Part shown: piece by piece, positions 16,421 to 26,034 of the stretch
Position numbering within the stretch: the stretch's first letter is position 1
How the letters are laid out: each line of letters begins with the position of its first letter
From: Campylobacter concisus
Lineage (GTDB): Bacteria > Campylobacterota > Campylobacteria > Campylobacterales > Campylobacteraceae
Length of the DNA stretch: 64,000 nucleotides
Reading direction: 5' to 3'
Assembly: GCF_003049085.1 (NCBI RefSeq)
Contig: NZ_PIQX01000001.1
Location: 62,001 to 126,000, forward strand
Program-made: the position numbers and the translations under genes
The notes under the pieces: model-generated
Told to the model about the DNA's origin: nothing
The model's database searches: none
The model's input: the letters and a program-made list of their open reading frames with translations, nothing else

Positions 16421-17508
16421 TGGATCTTATCAATGACTTTCGCGATAAAAATTTAATCCTAGCCCTTTCAAAACTCATCCAAAAAGAGAGTACAAAGCCC
16501 CTAAATATAATGGAAATTTGCGGCGGACACACGCATAGCATTATGAAATTTGCACTGCCAAGTTTGGTTGGAGAGCATATAAATTTCATCCATGGCCCAG
16601 GCTGTCCGGTCTGCGTGATGCCAAAGAGCCGCATAGATGAGGCCTGTAAGCTAGCTAGCATGGATAATGTGATCTTTTGCACGCTAGCTGATATGCTAAG
16701 AGTGCCTGGCTCAAAGACAAGCTTGCAAAAGCTTCGTGGCGAGGGACATGATATAAGAGCGCTTTACACTCCACTTGATGCGCTAAATATAGCACAACAA
16801 AATCCAGACAAAAAGGTCATATTTTTTGCAATCGGCTTTGAGACGACGACACCGATGAGCGCAAATTTGGTTGAAAAAGTGGTGCAAGAGGGCATTAAAA
16901 ATTTATACTTTCACATAAATCACGTAACTGTCCCGGCTCCAGTTAGAGCTATAATGAGCGATGAAAACGTGAGGATAGACGCATTTTTAGGCCCAAGCCA
17001 TGTAAGTGTCATCACTGGAAGTAAAATTTATAAAGAGCTAGCAGATGAGTTTAAAAGACCAATCGCCATTAGCGGTTTTGAGCCGCTTGACATCATGGCA
17101 AGTGTCTTAAATTTAGTCCGTCAGCAAAATGCAGGCACACATGAAGTCTACAACGAGTACGCAAGGGCTGTCAAAGAAGAGGGTAATGTCAAGGCAAAAG
17201 AGCTCATAGCTAAGTACTTTGAGCCGTGCGACTTTGTCTGGAGAGGCCTTGGCGAGATAGCGCAAAGCGGCATGAAGCTAAAAGACGAGTTTGCCTACCT
17301 TGACGCTAGGGTGCAGTTTGACTGCAGTGTAGAGAGCGCTGGCGAGAGCAAGGCTTGCATTTGTGGGCAAATTTTAAGAGGGCTAGCAAAACCAACAGAG
17401 TGTAAAGTCTTTGGTAAAGTTTGCAATCCGCAAAATCCGATAGGATCGTGCATGGTCTCAAGCGAGGGTGCTTGTGCGGCGTATTTTAAATATGCAAGAG
17501 TTGGTTAA
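16420..17508 (+). CDS. hypD: Hydrogenase maturation factor HypD
   Basis: Iron-sulfur scaffold on which the Fe(CN)2CO cofactor is built together with HypC and HypE. Conserved motifs include MEICGGHTHSIMKF (Cys about 33), HGPGCPVCVMP (the CPVC pair), FFAIGFETTTP, and the C-terminal cluster cysteines in CSVESAGESKACICGQILRG and CNPQNPIGSCMVSSEGACAAYF. The start is the ATG at 16420, which overlaps the hypC stop (ATGA). A TTG one codon earlier is not needed. It has 362 residues, normal length. Confidence 0.96.
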   Translation: MDLINDFRDKNLILALSKLIQKESTKPLNIMEICGGHTHSIMKFALPSLVGEHINFIHGPGCPVCVMPKSRIDEACKLASMDNVIFCTLADMLRVPGSKTSLQKLRGEGHDIRALYTPLDALNIAQQNPDKKVIFFAIGFETTTPMSANLVEKVVQEGIKNLYFHINHVTVPAPVRAIMSDENVRIDAFLGPSHVSVITGSKIYKELADEFKRPIAISGFEPLDIMASVLNLVRQQNAGTHEVYNEYARAVKEEGNVKAKELIAKYFEPCDFVWRGLGEIAQSGMKLKDEFAYLDARVQFDCSVESAGESKACICGQILRGLAKPTECKVFGKVCNPQNPIGSCMVSSEGACAAYFKYARVG

Positions 17509-17516
17509 GGAATTTA

Positions 17517-18509
17517 ATGAAAAAGATAATGCTAAGCCACGGCGGAGGCGGCGAGGAGATGAACTCGCTTATAAATGAGACAATATTTAAAATTTTTGAT
17601 AATGAAATTTTAAGGCAGAGCAACGACTCGGCAATATTAAATTTAGGTGGCAAGATCGCTTTTAGCTCTGATAGCTTTGTCGTGACTCCCATTTTTTTTA
17701 ATGGCGGTGACATCGGCAAGATCGCAGCTTGTGGCACGATAAATGACCTTGCAATGGTTGGAGCAAGCGCAAAATACCTAAGCTGCTCGCTCATCATCGA
17801 AGAGGGGCTTGGTATAGAAGAACTTGAGCACGTGCTTGGATCGCTTGCAAAAACTTGTAAAGAAAGTGGCGTGAGCATAGTTTGTGGTGATACAAAGGTC
17901 GTGCCAAAAGGCAAATGCGATAAAATTTTCATAAACACGGCTGGTATCGGCGAGATAGTTTGCGAAGGCGTGGAGCTTAAAAATTTAAAAGCAGGGGCTA
18001 AAATTTTAATCTCTGGAGATGTTGGCAGGCACGGTGGTGTGGTGCTTGCAGCAAGAGAGGAATTTGAGCTTGGGCTTGATCTAAAAAGTGACTGCAAGAG
18101 CCTAAAAGAGGTTGTCTTAAAGCTACTTAGCGCTGGCATAAAACCGCAGTGCATGCGTGACGCGACTAGGGGCGGACTAAGTGCAGTGCTAAATGAATGG
18201 GCTAAATTTAGTAAATTTGATATCTTGGTCTTTGAAGAAAATATAAAAGTAGCCGACGAAGTTATGGGCGTTTGTGAGCTATTTGGATTTGAGCCTTATG
18301 AGCTTGCAAATGAGGGCACTTTTGTGATGGCTGTTGATGAGAGCCAGGCCGAGACTGCACTAGAAATTTTAAGAGAATTTGATAAAAATGCGATGATAAT
18401 AGGCGAGGCAATGGAAGCTAAAAACGAGCGTGTCATTATCGAAAACGCCTATAAATCAAGAAGATTTCTCGAGCCGCCAAAGGGCGAGCTACTACCAAGG
18501 ATCTGCTAA
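17517..18509 (+). CDS. hypE: Hydrogenase maturation factor HypE
   Basis: Dehydrates the carbamoyl group received from HypF to a thiocyanate on its C-terminal cysteine and donates the cyanide to HypC-HypD iron. The C-terminus ends in the required PRIC. The PurM-like ATP-binding fold is visible from LSHGGGGEEMNSLI through AFSSDSFVVTPIFFNGGDIGKIA and ISGDVGRHGGVVLAAREEF. It has 330 residues. It lies 8 nt after hypD and its TAA overlaps the hypA ATG by one base. Confidence 0.96.
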   Translation: MKKIMLSHGGGGEEMNSLINETIFKIFDNEILRQSNDSAILNLGGKIAFSSDSFVVTPIFFNGGDIGKIAACGTINDLAMVGASAKYLSCSLIIEEGLGIEELEHVLGSLAKTCKESGVSIVCGDTKVVPKGKCDKIFINTAGIGEIVCEGVELKNLKAGAKILISGDVGRHGGVVLAAREEFELGLDLKSDCKSLKEVVLKLLSAGIKPQCMRDATRGGLSAVLNEWAKFSKFDILVFEENIKVADEVMGVCELFGFEPYELANEGTFVMAVDESQAETALEILREFDKNAMIIGEAMEAKNERVIIENAYKSRRFLEPPKGELLPRIC

Positions 18510-18850
18510 TGCACGAGCTCAGTATCGTTCAAAATTTAGTCAGCCTTTGCGAGAAAAACGCAGCTAAAGAAAATGCCAAAGAGATAAGTAAAATCGAGAT
18601 AAAGGTCGGCCGTCTAAGCGGTGTTGAGCCACACTATTTAGAGAGTGCCTTCGATGTTTATAAGGCTGGTACGATCTGCGAAAACGCCGAACTTGTGATA
18701 AATTTACAAGCTGTGGTTATTGAGTGCTTGGATTGCGGATTTGGTGGGGAGCTTAGCGAAAATGACTTTACTTGTCCAAAGTGCAAAAGCCAAAATTTAA
18801 AGGTGACTGACGGAGAAGAGATGTATCTTATGCGCCTTGAGATGAAGTAA
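18509..18850 (+). CDS. hypA: Nickel metallochaperone HypA
   Basis: Works with HypB to load nickel into hydrogenase, and in some relatives urease. It begins MHELSIVQNLV, with His2 as the nickel ligand, and has the zinc-binding pair of CxxC motifs, CLDCGF and CPKCKS. It has 113 residues, the usual size. Last gene of hypBCDEA, followed at once by a long hairpin. Confidence 0.96.
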   Translation: MHELSIVQNLVSLCEKNAAKENAKEISKIEIKVGRLSGVEPHYLESAFDVYKAGTICENAELVINLQAVVIECLDCGFGGELSENDFTCPKCKSQNLKVTDGEEMYLMRLEMK

Positions 18851-18878
18851 ATTTTACATATTTTTATATGTAAAATTT
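18849..18878 (+). terminator. Hairpin at the end of the hyp operon
   Basis: AAATTTTACATAT (18849-18861) and ATATGTAAAATTT (18866-18878) form a perfect 13-bp stem with a TTTT loop, beginning inside the hypA stop codon; TTTTT follows ten bases later. The remaining sequence to 19074 holds no gene that I can support. Confidence 0.65.
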
Positions 18879-19074
18879 TATGCTTTTTGTCAAAATATTT
18901 TAATAGCACTAGTATCAAAAAAATAACTACCAAAACCTTGATCTTTAGCTTTCGATATCCTTTTTACGCGCTTTGCAAGCCGAGGATAATATAAATAATC
19001 AAAAATGAGTGCCACTCTTGGCTTTAGAAGCAGCCAATAATTTTTCTATAATTTTCGTGCGTTACAGATTTAAA

Positions 19075-21675
19075 CTACTCAAATATCAAAAACGGAGCCT
19101 GAATCACGTTTCTTATTATCTTTAGTGGCGAGAGCAGGGCGTCTTGCAGGATCTGCGTCGAGTACTCAGGCTTATCGGTAGTGCCTCGTATGGCGATGAC
19201 AGTTGAGAGCGAGCGGTCCTTGCCAAGGATTATTTGATTTACCAGTGGAATTTTATCAATGATACTGCTAGCATCTTTTAGTAGCTTTAGCTCAAGGTCG
19301 ATATTTATCTTTTTACTCTTTAGATCGATCGTACCACGTCCGCCGATATCAGCGCTTGTGCCTATCATTTCAATCGCCAAAAACTCGATCATATCGCCAT
19401 TTCTAGTGAGTAAAATTTTACCATTTTTAACAGTAAAGCCCTTGTCATTAAAGTCAGGCGTTTTAAAGCTAAGAAGCGATGGAACGGAGTTTAAAAAGCT
19501 AAGTAGTCTTTGATAAAAGATATAATCTTTTAAAAAAGTATCAAAAAATCTCACCTCTGCCTTGAAATTCTTAGAGTTTTCTCCAAGTAGTTTCAGGCGA
19601 AATTTACCACCCTCAAAACTCTTGATGCCAAAAAGGTCGTTGATAAATTCTCCGCTTATGTCGGTTGCGTCTAAATTTATACTCTTTTCATCGTTAAAAT
19701 AGCCAACTCTTCCTTGTTTTGCTAGCCCATTTAGCGAGGTGCTTTTGCCCTTTTTTTCGGCACTAAAGCTAGTAAATGGCAAGGTCTTGTTTAGATCCCT
19801 TAAAATGATATCGCCATTTTTTGCTAAAAGCTCAAGCGGCGTGATTTGCTCGCTGGTTTTGTTATCGTCAAGCACTAGCAAATTTAGATCTTTAGTTTTT
19901 ACGTTTATGGCTTTTTCTTTTATGTCTAGGCTTAACTTTTTACTTGCGCTATCTACCTTCACACCAGTTTTTGAGACTAAAATTTTAAGATCGTCATTTT
20001 CGTACTTTGAGCCATTTTTATCTAAAAACGGCAAATCAAAGTTTACCTCTTTGGCAAAAATTTCAAGATCAGTAAAATCCTTACTTTTTATACTAAGTTC
20101 ATCAAAACCATGCACGCCGTTTTGCTTTAAAACAGGCGAGCTCTCTATGAAAAATTTACTATTTTTTGTTGTTATTTTGCTTTCACTGCCAAAGCTCATA
20201 TCAAGCCCAAATGGCTCTATCTTGAGCAAAGTTTCATCAGCCTTGCTAAAGTCTAAAAAAGCAGTAAATGGCTCATTTTTAAAGGCTAAAATTTCATCAT
20301 TTTTTTCTTTTAGATCAAAGCTTTCTATTGTGCCTTTTATCTCGCCAGTGCTTTTTTGTAAATTTATATCAGCCTTGGCATTTGCTTTAAAAAACTCAAG
20401 CCCAAAGCCAGTAGCATCGATGCTTAAATTTATCGTATTTATGAGCTTTACAAGGGCGTTTTTAGCGTTAAATTTACTCCCAGCTATTTCTAAAACCGCG
20501 TCACTTAGCTTAAATTCTCCATTTGCAATGACGCTTTTTTCGTCAAAATTTTCTAAGCTTTTCTCATCAAGCTTTATCAAAATTTTTAAGCTAGCATCCA
20601 TTTTTCCGCTAAGCTGCCTTACTGGCACGATGATTTTATAAGCTTTTAATATCTCATTTATAGCTTCATCATAAATTGATTTTGTCTTTATAAGTAGCTC
20701 TAAATTTGCGCTTTTTTCATCAAAGATATTATTTATCACAACGCTTGAGCCATCAAGCTTTTTACCCTTGTAAATAGGCGAAATAAGATCAAATTTAAGT
20801 TTTGAGTTTTTAAGCGTGATATTTGCCTCACCTACATTTACGGCTGGCAAGCCTTTTTCAAATTTAACGAGCAAATTTTTAGTGTTTGCGGTGGCATTTA
20901 GATCATTTAGATAAAAGTTATTTTTAGCTAAATTAGCCTTGCCGTTAATCTCTTTTAGCTCGTAATCATCAGCAACGATGTATCCATATATCCAGTTTTT
21001 AACTTCACTATTTAGCTCTATGCGTCTATCAAGCTCATCAATGAAGTTTTTAATGCTTCCAGCCTCGACATCGTAAGCTTTGTAGGTTAAAAATGTATCT
21101 TTTAGGGCAAAATTTAGCTTACCGCGCAGCTCATGAGAGGTGAAATTTCCCTCAAATTTATAGTCATTTTTATCAAAATCTGCACTTCCTTCGCCGCTAA
21201 TACTGACGTTAAAATCCTTAAAGCTTAAATTTCTAACGCTAAAAAGATCTATTCCATCTTGCTGTTCGTTTTGGAATTTAATATCCACATTTAAATAAGG
21301 GCTATCAACAAAAAATATATCATCTAAAAATAGAATTTTTAGTTTAAAATCATCGCCTATTTGCACATTTTCAAGTGAAATTTCTTGAAAAATCGTATCT
21401 ATAAAATCTACGCTTTTACTAAGATTTAAAAGGCGCTCATCGCTGCTTTTTTGCTTGCTTTCTTTCTTAAAATTTGGGAGCTTTATCTGCTTTGCTCTTG
21501 CAATTATTTTTTTATCTAATTTTATATATAATTGCTCCAATTTTACGCCGTAAAACTCGAAATCGTTAATTTTTATGCCGTATTTTAAAAGTAAGATAAA
21601 TGAAAGAATCAAGATGATAAAAAATTTTATGAAAAAGCCATATTTAGACATTTTTTTTGATATCGTAGCCATCAT
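19075..21675 (-). CDS. AsmA/YhdP-like (DUF3971) envelope protein
   Basis: Large single-pass inner-membrane protein with a long periplasmic repeat of beta-strands, of the AsmA-like superfamily thought to bridge lipid transport to the outer membrane. Residues about 12-32 are the transmembrane anchor (FFIKFFIILILSFILLLKYG). The C-terminal AsmA_2-like part is recognisable: FTVKNGKILLTRNGDMIEF, IGGRGTIDLKSKKINIDLEL, and VIAIRGTTDKPEYS. At 866 residues it is shorter than enteric YhdP (about 1260). I keep the start at 21675, since TAGGAAAA precedes ATGATG there; an internal ATG at 21651 lacks a clear site. The 5' end overlaps the divergent mltG. Specific function is inferred from fold resemblance only. 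Confidence 0.8.
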   Translation of the reverse strand: MMATISKKMSKYGFFIKFFIILILSFILLLKYGIKINDFEFYGVKLEQLYIKLDKKIIARAKQIKLPNFKKESKQKSSDERLLNLSKSVDFIDTIFQEISLENVQIGDDFKLKILFLDDIFFVDSPYLNVDIKFQNEQQDGIDLFSVRNLSFKDFNVSISGEGSADFDKNDYKFEGNFTSHELRGKLNFALKDTFLTYKAYDVEAGSIKNFIDELDRRIELNSEVKNWIYGYIVADDYELKEINGKANLAKNNFYLNDLNATANTKNLLVKFEKGLPAVNVGEANITLKNSKLKFDLISPIYKGKKLDGSSVVINNIFDEKSANLELLIKTKSIYDEAINEILKAYKIIVPVRQLSGKMDASLKILIKLDEKSLENFDEKSVIANGEFKLSDAVLEIAGSKFNAKNALVKLINTINLSIDATGFGLEFFKANAKADINLQKSTGEIKGTIESFDLKEKNDEILAFKNEPFTAFLDFSKADETLLKIEPFGLDMSFGSESKITTKNSKFFIESSPVLKQNGVHGFDELSIKSKDFTDLEIFAKEVNFDLPFLDKNGSKYENDDLKILVSKTGVKVDSASKKLSLDIKEKAINVKTKDLNLLVLDDNKTSEQITPLELLAKNGDIILRDLNKTLPFTSFSAEKKGKSTSLNGLAKQGRVGYFNDEKSINLDATDISGEFINDLFGIKSFEGGKFRLKLLGENSKNFKAEVRFFDTFLKDYIFYQRLLSFLNSVPSLLSFKTPDFNDKGFTVKNGKILLTRNGDMIEFLAIEMIGTSADIGGRGTIDLKSKKINIDLELKLLKDASSIIDKIPLVNQIILGKDRSLSTVIAIRGTTDKPEYSTQILQDALLSPLKIIRNVIQAPFLIFE

Positions 21676-22558
21676 TTTCCTAAGTATTTTTGTCTATTTG
21701 GCACGCCCTATAAACACAAGCAAGGTCGTTTTTATACCAAAGGGAAGTGTGGGCGAGATTATATCTTATTTAGCTAATCGTAACTTTAACTTAAGCGTGA
21801 TAGACAAATACGCCATACTTTTTATCGGCTCTCCGCAATCTGGCTGGATAGAGATCGGTCAAGACAAAATTTCAAGGGTTGATTTTTTAAAAAAACTTGC
21901 AAAATCAAAAGCAGCTTTAACCGAGATAACGCTAATACCAGGCGAAACGACTATCGTTTTTTTAAACCAGATCGCCGCCCAGCTAGGACTTGACCCAGTT
22001 AAGCTAAATAGCGAATATAACGCTCTTGCTCCAGTGAGTGATGGCTTTTTGATGCCAAATACATATAAAATTCCAATAGGCATCAGCGAAAGGCACCTTG
22101 CTTTTTATCTTGTAAATTCATCAAAAAAGGCTCAAAGCGAGATCAGCAATAAAATTTTTGGCGAATACAATGAGAAAAAATGGTTTAAAATTTTAACGAT
22201 CGCTTCGATCATCCAAAAAGAAGCGGCAAACAACGCTGAGATGCCACTTGTCGCCTCAGTCATTTATAACCGCCTAAATAAAGGTATGAGGCTGCAAATG
22301 GACGGCACATTAAACTACGGAATTTATTCGCACGATGTGATCACGGCTGAGCGCATAAGAAGTGATATGAGCGAGTTTAATACCTATCTAAACGACGGCA
22401 TTCCGCCAAGTCCGGTTTGCTCGGTCTCGATAAGTGCGATCAAAGCAGCAATAAACCCTGTAAAGAGCGATTATCTATACTTTGTGCTTGACAAAAAGGC
22501 AAAAAAACACATTTTTTCAAAAACCTTAAGCGAGCACAACCAAAATATAGGAAAATAG
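21614..22558 (+). CDS. mltG: Endolytic murein transglycosylase MltG
   Basis: Inner-membrane lytic enzyme that cuts nascent glycan strands and so sets peptidoglycan chain length. One N-terminal transmembrane helix is followed by a LysM-like segment and the YceG catalytic domain. The catalytic glutamate lies in SIIQKEAANNAEM (about residue 203 from this start), with VIYNRLNKGMRLQMDGTLNYG and IPPSPVCSVSISAIKAAINP following as in the family. Starts at 21575, 21614 or 21629 are all in frame; 21614 has GAAAG in front and keeps the helix intact. It overlaps the 5' end of the divergent AsmA-like gene by about 60 bp. Confidence 0.92.
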   Translation: MIKNFMKKPYLDIFFDIVAIIFLSIFVYLARPINTSKVVFIPKGSVGEIISYLANRNFNLSVIDKYAILFIGSPQSGWIEIGQDKISRVDFLKKLAKSKAALTEITLIPGETTIVFLNQIAAQLGLDPVKLNSEYNALAPVSDGFLMPNTYKIPIGISERHLAFYLVNSSKKAQSEISNKIFGEYNEKKWFKILTIASIIQKEAANNAEMPLVASVIYNRLNKGMRLQMDGTLNYGIYSHDVITAERIRSDMSEFNTYLNDGIPPSPVCSVSISAIKAAINPVKSDYLYFVLDKKAKKHIFSKTLSEHNQNIGK

Positions 22559-22641
22559 AGCTAGAATTTGCGGCAAATGCCTAAAATACAACGAGATTTA
22601 ATAAAGAAAGTGATAAATTTTAAAAAAATAAAAGGGCTAAA

Positions 22642-24816
22642 ATGAGTGACATTATCTGGACCAAAACTGACGAAGCACCGCTATTTGCAAGCTACTCTCT
22701 CTTTCCTATCGTAAAGAGCTTTTTATCACGCACTGACATTAGTATAACTAGGGCCGATATTAGTCTGGCTGGGAGAATTTTATCTCTTTTTAGCAAAGAG
22801 CTTGGACTAAATAAGTCCGATGAGCTAGAACTTTTGGGCGAACTGACTGCGCACAAAGAGGCAAATATCATAAAACTGCCAAACATCTCAGCTACGCTTG
22901 TTCAGCTAAAAGCAGCGATAGAGGAGCTTAGAAGCAAGGGCATAAATGTGCCTTTTTATCCAGATGAGATCATCACAGACTACGACGAAGAGATCGCTAA
23001 AAAATACCAAAAAGTGCTAGGAAGCGCAGTAAATCCAGTTCTTAGACAAGGAAACTCAGATAGAAGAGTCTTGCCACCGGTTAAAGAATTTGCCAAAAAG
23101 CATCCTCACAGCAATGGCGACTGGGACAAGGCAAATAAAACTAAAATTTGCTACATGCAAAAGGGCGACTTTTATGAGAATGAGCGCTCAATTATCGCAG
23201 AAAAAGATGAGAAATTTTATATAAATTTCATAAATTTAGATGGCAAAAAAGAGCTTTTAAAAGAGCTTGCTGTCCAAAGTGGCGAGATCGTAGATGCTAC
23301 CTTTTTAAGCGCAGATGAGCTAGATAAATTTTATGAAAAGTGTTTTGATGAGGCAAAAAAAGAGAATTTGACCTTGAGCTTGCATCTAAAATGCACGATG
23401 ATGAAAGTTAGCGACCCAGTCATCTTTGCTCACGCGATAAAAAGCTATTTTAAAGAGGTTTTTGAGCTGTTTGATGAGGAGTTTAAAGCTCACGGCGTTG
23501 AGGCAAAAAATGGTTTAAAAGATATGTTTTCTAAAATTTCAACTCTTAAAAATAAAGATGAAATTTTGGCTAAATTTGATGAAATTTTGAGCAAAAAGGT
23601 AAAAATTTGGGTATTAAATGAAAATACCAGCAACTTTGACGTGCCAAATGACGTCATCATCGACGCCTCCGTACCAGCACTCATTAGAAACTCTGGTAAG
23701 ATAAAAGATAGAAGCGGCGAGCTAAATTTCTCGCTTTGTATGATCCCAGATAGGACCTACGCTAGGGTTTATGAGGCCTGCGTGGCGGACTTTAAAGAGC
23801 ATGGTGCGCTTGATGTGAGCAGCATAGGCAGTGTGGCAAACGTGGGGTTAATGGCTAAAAAGGCCGAGGAATACGGCAGCCATGATAAGACTTTTATCGC
23901 AAAAGAGGACGGAGAATTTGTAGTTTTTGATGAGGCTGGCAAGAGTGTCTTTAAATTTAGCGTCAAAAAGGGCGACATTTTTAGGATGACTCAGGCAAAG
24001 GATGATGCGATAAATGCGTGGTTTGAGCTTGCTTTAAAAAGAGGAGAAATTTCAAAAGATGAGCTTATATTTTGGCTAGATAGTAGCCGTGCTCATGATA
24101 GAAATTTGATAGTTAAATTTGAAAAATTTAGAGAGAAATTTGCTAGGGCTGGCGTGAAATTTGAAATTTTAAACTACGAGCAAGCAACGATAAAATCGCT
24201 TGGGGCAATAAGAGCTGGCAAAAACGTAATAAGCGTTACTGGCAACGTTTTAAGAGACTATCTAACCGATCTTTTCCCGATCTTTGAGCTAGGTGGCAGC
24301 TCTAAAATGCTCTCGGTCGTGCCACTACTTGCTGGTGGAGCGATGTTTGAAACAGGTGCTGGCGGGACAGCTCCGACGCTTGTAAAAGAACTAAAAGAGA
24401 GAAATCACCTGCTTTGGGATAGCTTAGGCGAGTTTTTAGCGCTTAGTGCTTCGCTCGAGCATTTGGCATTTGCTAAGCAAAAAAAAGAGGCAAAAGAGCT
24501 AAGTGATGCGCTAAATAGAGCGGTTGCTAGCTATTTGGACGAAAACAAAACGCCAAATGCCACTCTTGATACTAGGGAGTCGCACTTTTATCTAGCGCTT
24601 TTTTGGGCAAGAGAAATGGCAAAAAGTGGCGGGATTTTAAGTAAAATTTTTGAAAATTTAGCAGACGAGCTAGAGAAAAATGAGAGCGAAATTTTAAAAG
24701 AGATAAGACAAAATGATGGTGCAAGCGTGGAATTTGGCGGATATTATTTGCCAGATGAAGTGAGGGCAAATGAGGTCATGAGACCAAGCAAAATTTTAAA
24801 TCAAATAATAGGATGA
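22642..24816 (+). CDS. icd: NADP-dependent isocitrate dehydrogenase, monomeric type
   Basis: Oxidises isocitrate to 2-oxoglutarate with NADP+. This is the large monomeric IDH family (about 740 residues), not the common 45-kDa dimer. It opens with IIWTKTDEAPLFASYSLFPI and carries NPVLRQGNSDRR (substrate binding), CYMQKGDFYENE, RNSGKIKDRSGE, MIPDRTYARVYEACV and FETGAGGTAPTLVKEL. It has 724 residues. It lies 4 nt before mdh and heads a run with mdh and oorDABC, so isocitrate is taken to succinyl-CoA by neighbouring gene products. Confidence 0.97.
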   Translation: MSDIIWTKTDEAPLFASYSLFPIVKSFLSRTDISITRADISLAGRILSLFSKELGLNKSDELELLGELTAHKEANIIKLPNISATLVQLKAAIEELRSKGINVPFYPDEIITDYDEEIAKKYQKVLGSAVNPVLRQGNSDRRVLPPVKEFAKKHPHSNGDWDKANKTKICYMQKGDFYENERSIIAEKDEKFYINFINLDGKKELLKELAVQSGEIVDATFLSADELDKFYEKCFDEAKKENLTLSLHLKCTMMKVSDPVIFAHAIKSYFKEVFELFDEEFKAHGVEAKNGLKDMFSKISTLKNKDEILAKFDEILSKKVKIWVLNENTSNFDVPNDVIIDASVPALIRNSGKIKDRSGELNFSLCMIPDRTYARVYEACVADFKEHGALDVSSIGSVANVGLMAKKAEEYGSHDKTFIAKEDGEFVVFDEAGKSVFKFSVKKGDIFRMTQAKDDAINAWFELALKRGEISKDELIFWLDSSRAHDRNLIVKFEKFREKFARAGVKFEILNYEQATIKSLGAIRAGKNVISVTGNVLRDYLTDLFPIFELGGSSKMLSVVPLLAGGAMFETGAGGTAPTLVKELKERNHLLWDSLGEFLALSASLEHLAFAKQKKEAKELSDALNRAVASYLDENKTPNATLDTRESHFYLALFWAREMAKSGGILSKIFENLADELEKNESEILKEIRQNDGASVEFGGYYLPDEVRANEVMRPSKILNQIIG

Positions 24817-24820
24817 GAAA

Positions 24821-25714
24821 ATGAAAATAAGTATAGTTGGAGCTGGAAACGTCGGTGCGAGCATAGCTTATGCGCTTTGCATGAGAGAAGTTTGCGATGA
24901 GATCACGCTTGTGGATATATTTGGTGATGTGGCACGTGCAAAAGCTATCGATTTAGCTCAGTCAAGCTGCGTTTTTAACGCAAAAACTACCGTTTGCGGT
25001 GGCGATGATTTTATGCTAATAGAGGGCAGTGATATCGTAGTGGTAACTGCTGGAAGCCCAAGAAAAGAGGGTCAAACAAGAGAGGACTTGCTCCTTAAAA
25101 ACGCCGTAGTCGTAAAACAAACAGCTCAAAATATTGCAAAATTTGCACCAAATGCGGTGATAATCGTTGTGACAAATCCGCTTGATGTGATGGTCTGGAC
25201 GGCTCATAAATTTAGTGGTTTTAGCAAAAATAAAGTGATCGGCATGGCTGGTGAGCTTGATGGCGCAAGATGCAGATATGAGCTAGCACTTCTAAAAGAT
25301 AAAGATGCAAAAGAGCTAAAGACAAAGATAATTGGCGCTCACAACGATGAGATGATCGTATCTGCTAGCAACATTAGCGAAAATTTAAACGAAAATGAGC
25401 TTGCAACTCTTAAAAAAGAGACAAGCACAGGTGGCGCAAAGATCGTTAAGCTCCTTGGCACTTCAGCTTACTACGCACCAGCGGCTGCTGTTGTGAAAAT
25501 GTGTGAAGCGATCATGGGCAAGAGTGATGAAATTTTAAGTGCTAGCGTGCTTCTTAATGATGAGCTAAGTTGCGGCAGGCTAGTAAGGCTTGGACGTGAT
25601 GGCTTAAAAGAAATTTTAGAGCTAAATATAAATGAAAGTGAGCAAGAGCAGCTAAGTAAAAGCGAAGCTGATATTAGAAAAAACATTAAATTTTTAAAAG
25701 AAAATTTGGATTAG
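24821..25714 (+). CDS. mdh: Malate dehydrogenase (LDH-like type)
   Basis: Interconverts malate and oxaloacetate with NAD+. The N-terminal Rossmann motif is VGAGNVGASIAYAL; ITLVDIFGD ends in the Asp that selects NAD. The mobile-loop and substrate residues are PRKEGQTREDLL, the catalytic His sits in IIGAHNDEM, and VTNPLDVMVWTA is present. The arginine pair of the loop (Arg in PRKEG and in TREDL) supports malate rather than lactate. It has 297 residues, slightly shorter than the usual 310-320. A GGATGAG site precedes the ATG. Lies between icd and oorD. Confidence 0.93.
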   Translation: MKISIVGAGNVGASIAYALCMREVCDEITLVDIFGDVARAKAIDLAQSSCVFNAKTTVCGGDDFMLIEGSDIVVVTAGSPRKEGQTREDLLLKNAVVVKQTAQNIAKFAPNAVIIVVTNPLDVMVWTAHKFSGFSKNKVIGMAGELDGARCRYELALLKDKDAKELKTKIIGAHNDEMIVSASNISENLNENELATLKKETSTGGAKIVKLLGTSAYYAPAAAVVKMCEAIMGKSDEILSASVLLNDELSCGRLVRLGRDGLKEILELNINESEQEQLSKSEADIRKNIKFLKENLD

Positions 25715-25722
25715 GAATATAG

Positions 25723-26034
25723 ATGATAATAAAAGAAAATGTACCTGTTTGGGTCGATGAGAGCAGGTGTAAGGCCTGTGATGTCTGCGTGAGCTACTGC
25801 CCAGCAGGCGTACTAGCTATGAGACTTGAGCCAAAGGCGGTGCTTGGTAAGATGATAGAGGTCGTCTATGCTGACTCATGTATAGGCTGTCGCGACTGTG
25901 AGCTTCACTGTCCTGATTTTGCCATTTATGTGGCTGAAAAAGGCTTTAAATTTGCAAAGCTAACGCCTGAGAGTAAAGAACGAGCTGTGGCCGTAAAGGC
26001 AAATAAATTTGCAAAACTTGGAGAGAGCGCATGA
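25723..26034 (+). CDS. oorD: 2-oxoglutarate:acceptor oxidoreductase delta subunit (ferredoxin-like)
   Basis: Small electron-transfer subunit of the oxygen-sensitive OorDABC complex, which replaces 2-oxoglutarate dehydrogenase. Two [4Fe-4S] motifs are visible, CKACDVCVSYCPAG (residues about 16-29) and CIGCRDCELHCPD (about 52-64). It has 103 residues. It is 8 nt downstream of mdh, and its stop overlaps the oorA start (ATGA). Confidence 0.95.
   Translation: MIIKENVPVWVDESRCKACDVCVSYCPAGVLAMRLEPKAVLGKMIEVVYADSCIGCRDCELHCPDFAIYVAEKGFKFAKLTPESKERAVAVKANKFAKLGESA

Noticed and set aside
19739-20641. 300-codon frame on the plus strand within the AsmA/YhdP-like gene
   Set aside because: It is the antisense shadow of a Lys/Leu-rich gene, giving a low-complexity Ser/Leu/Phe translation with no ribosome binding site.
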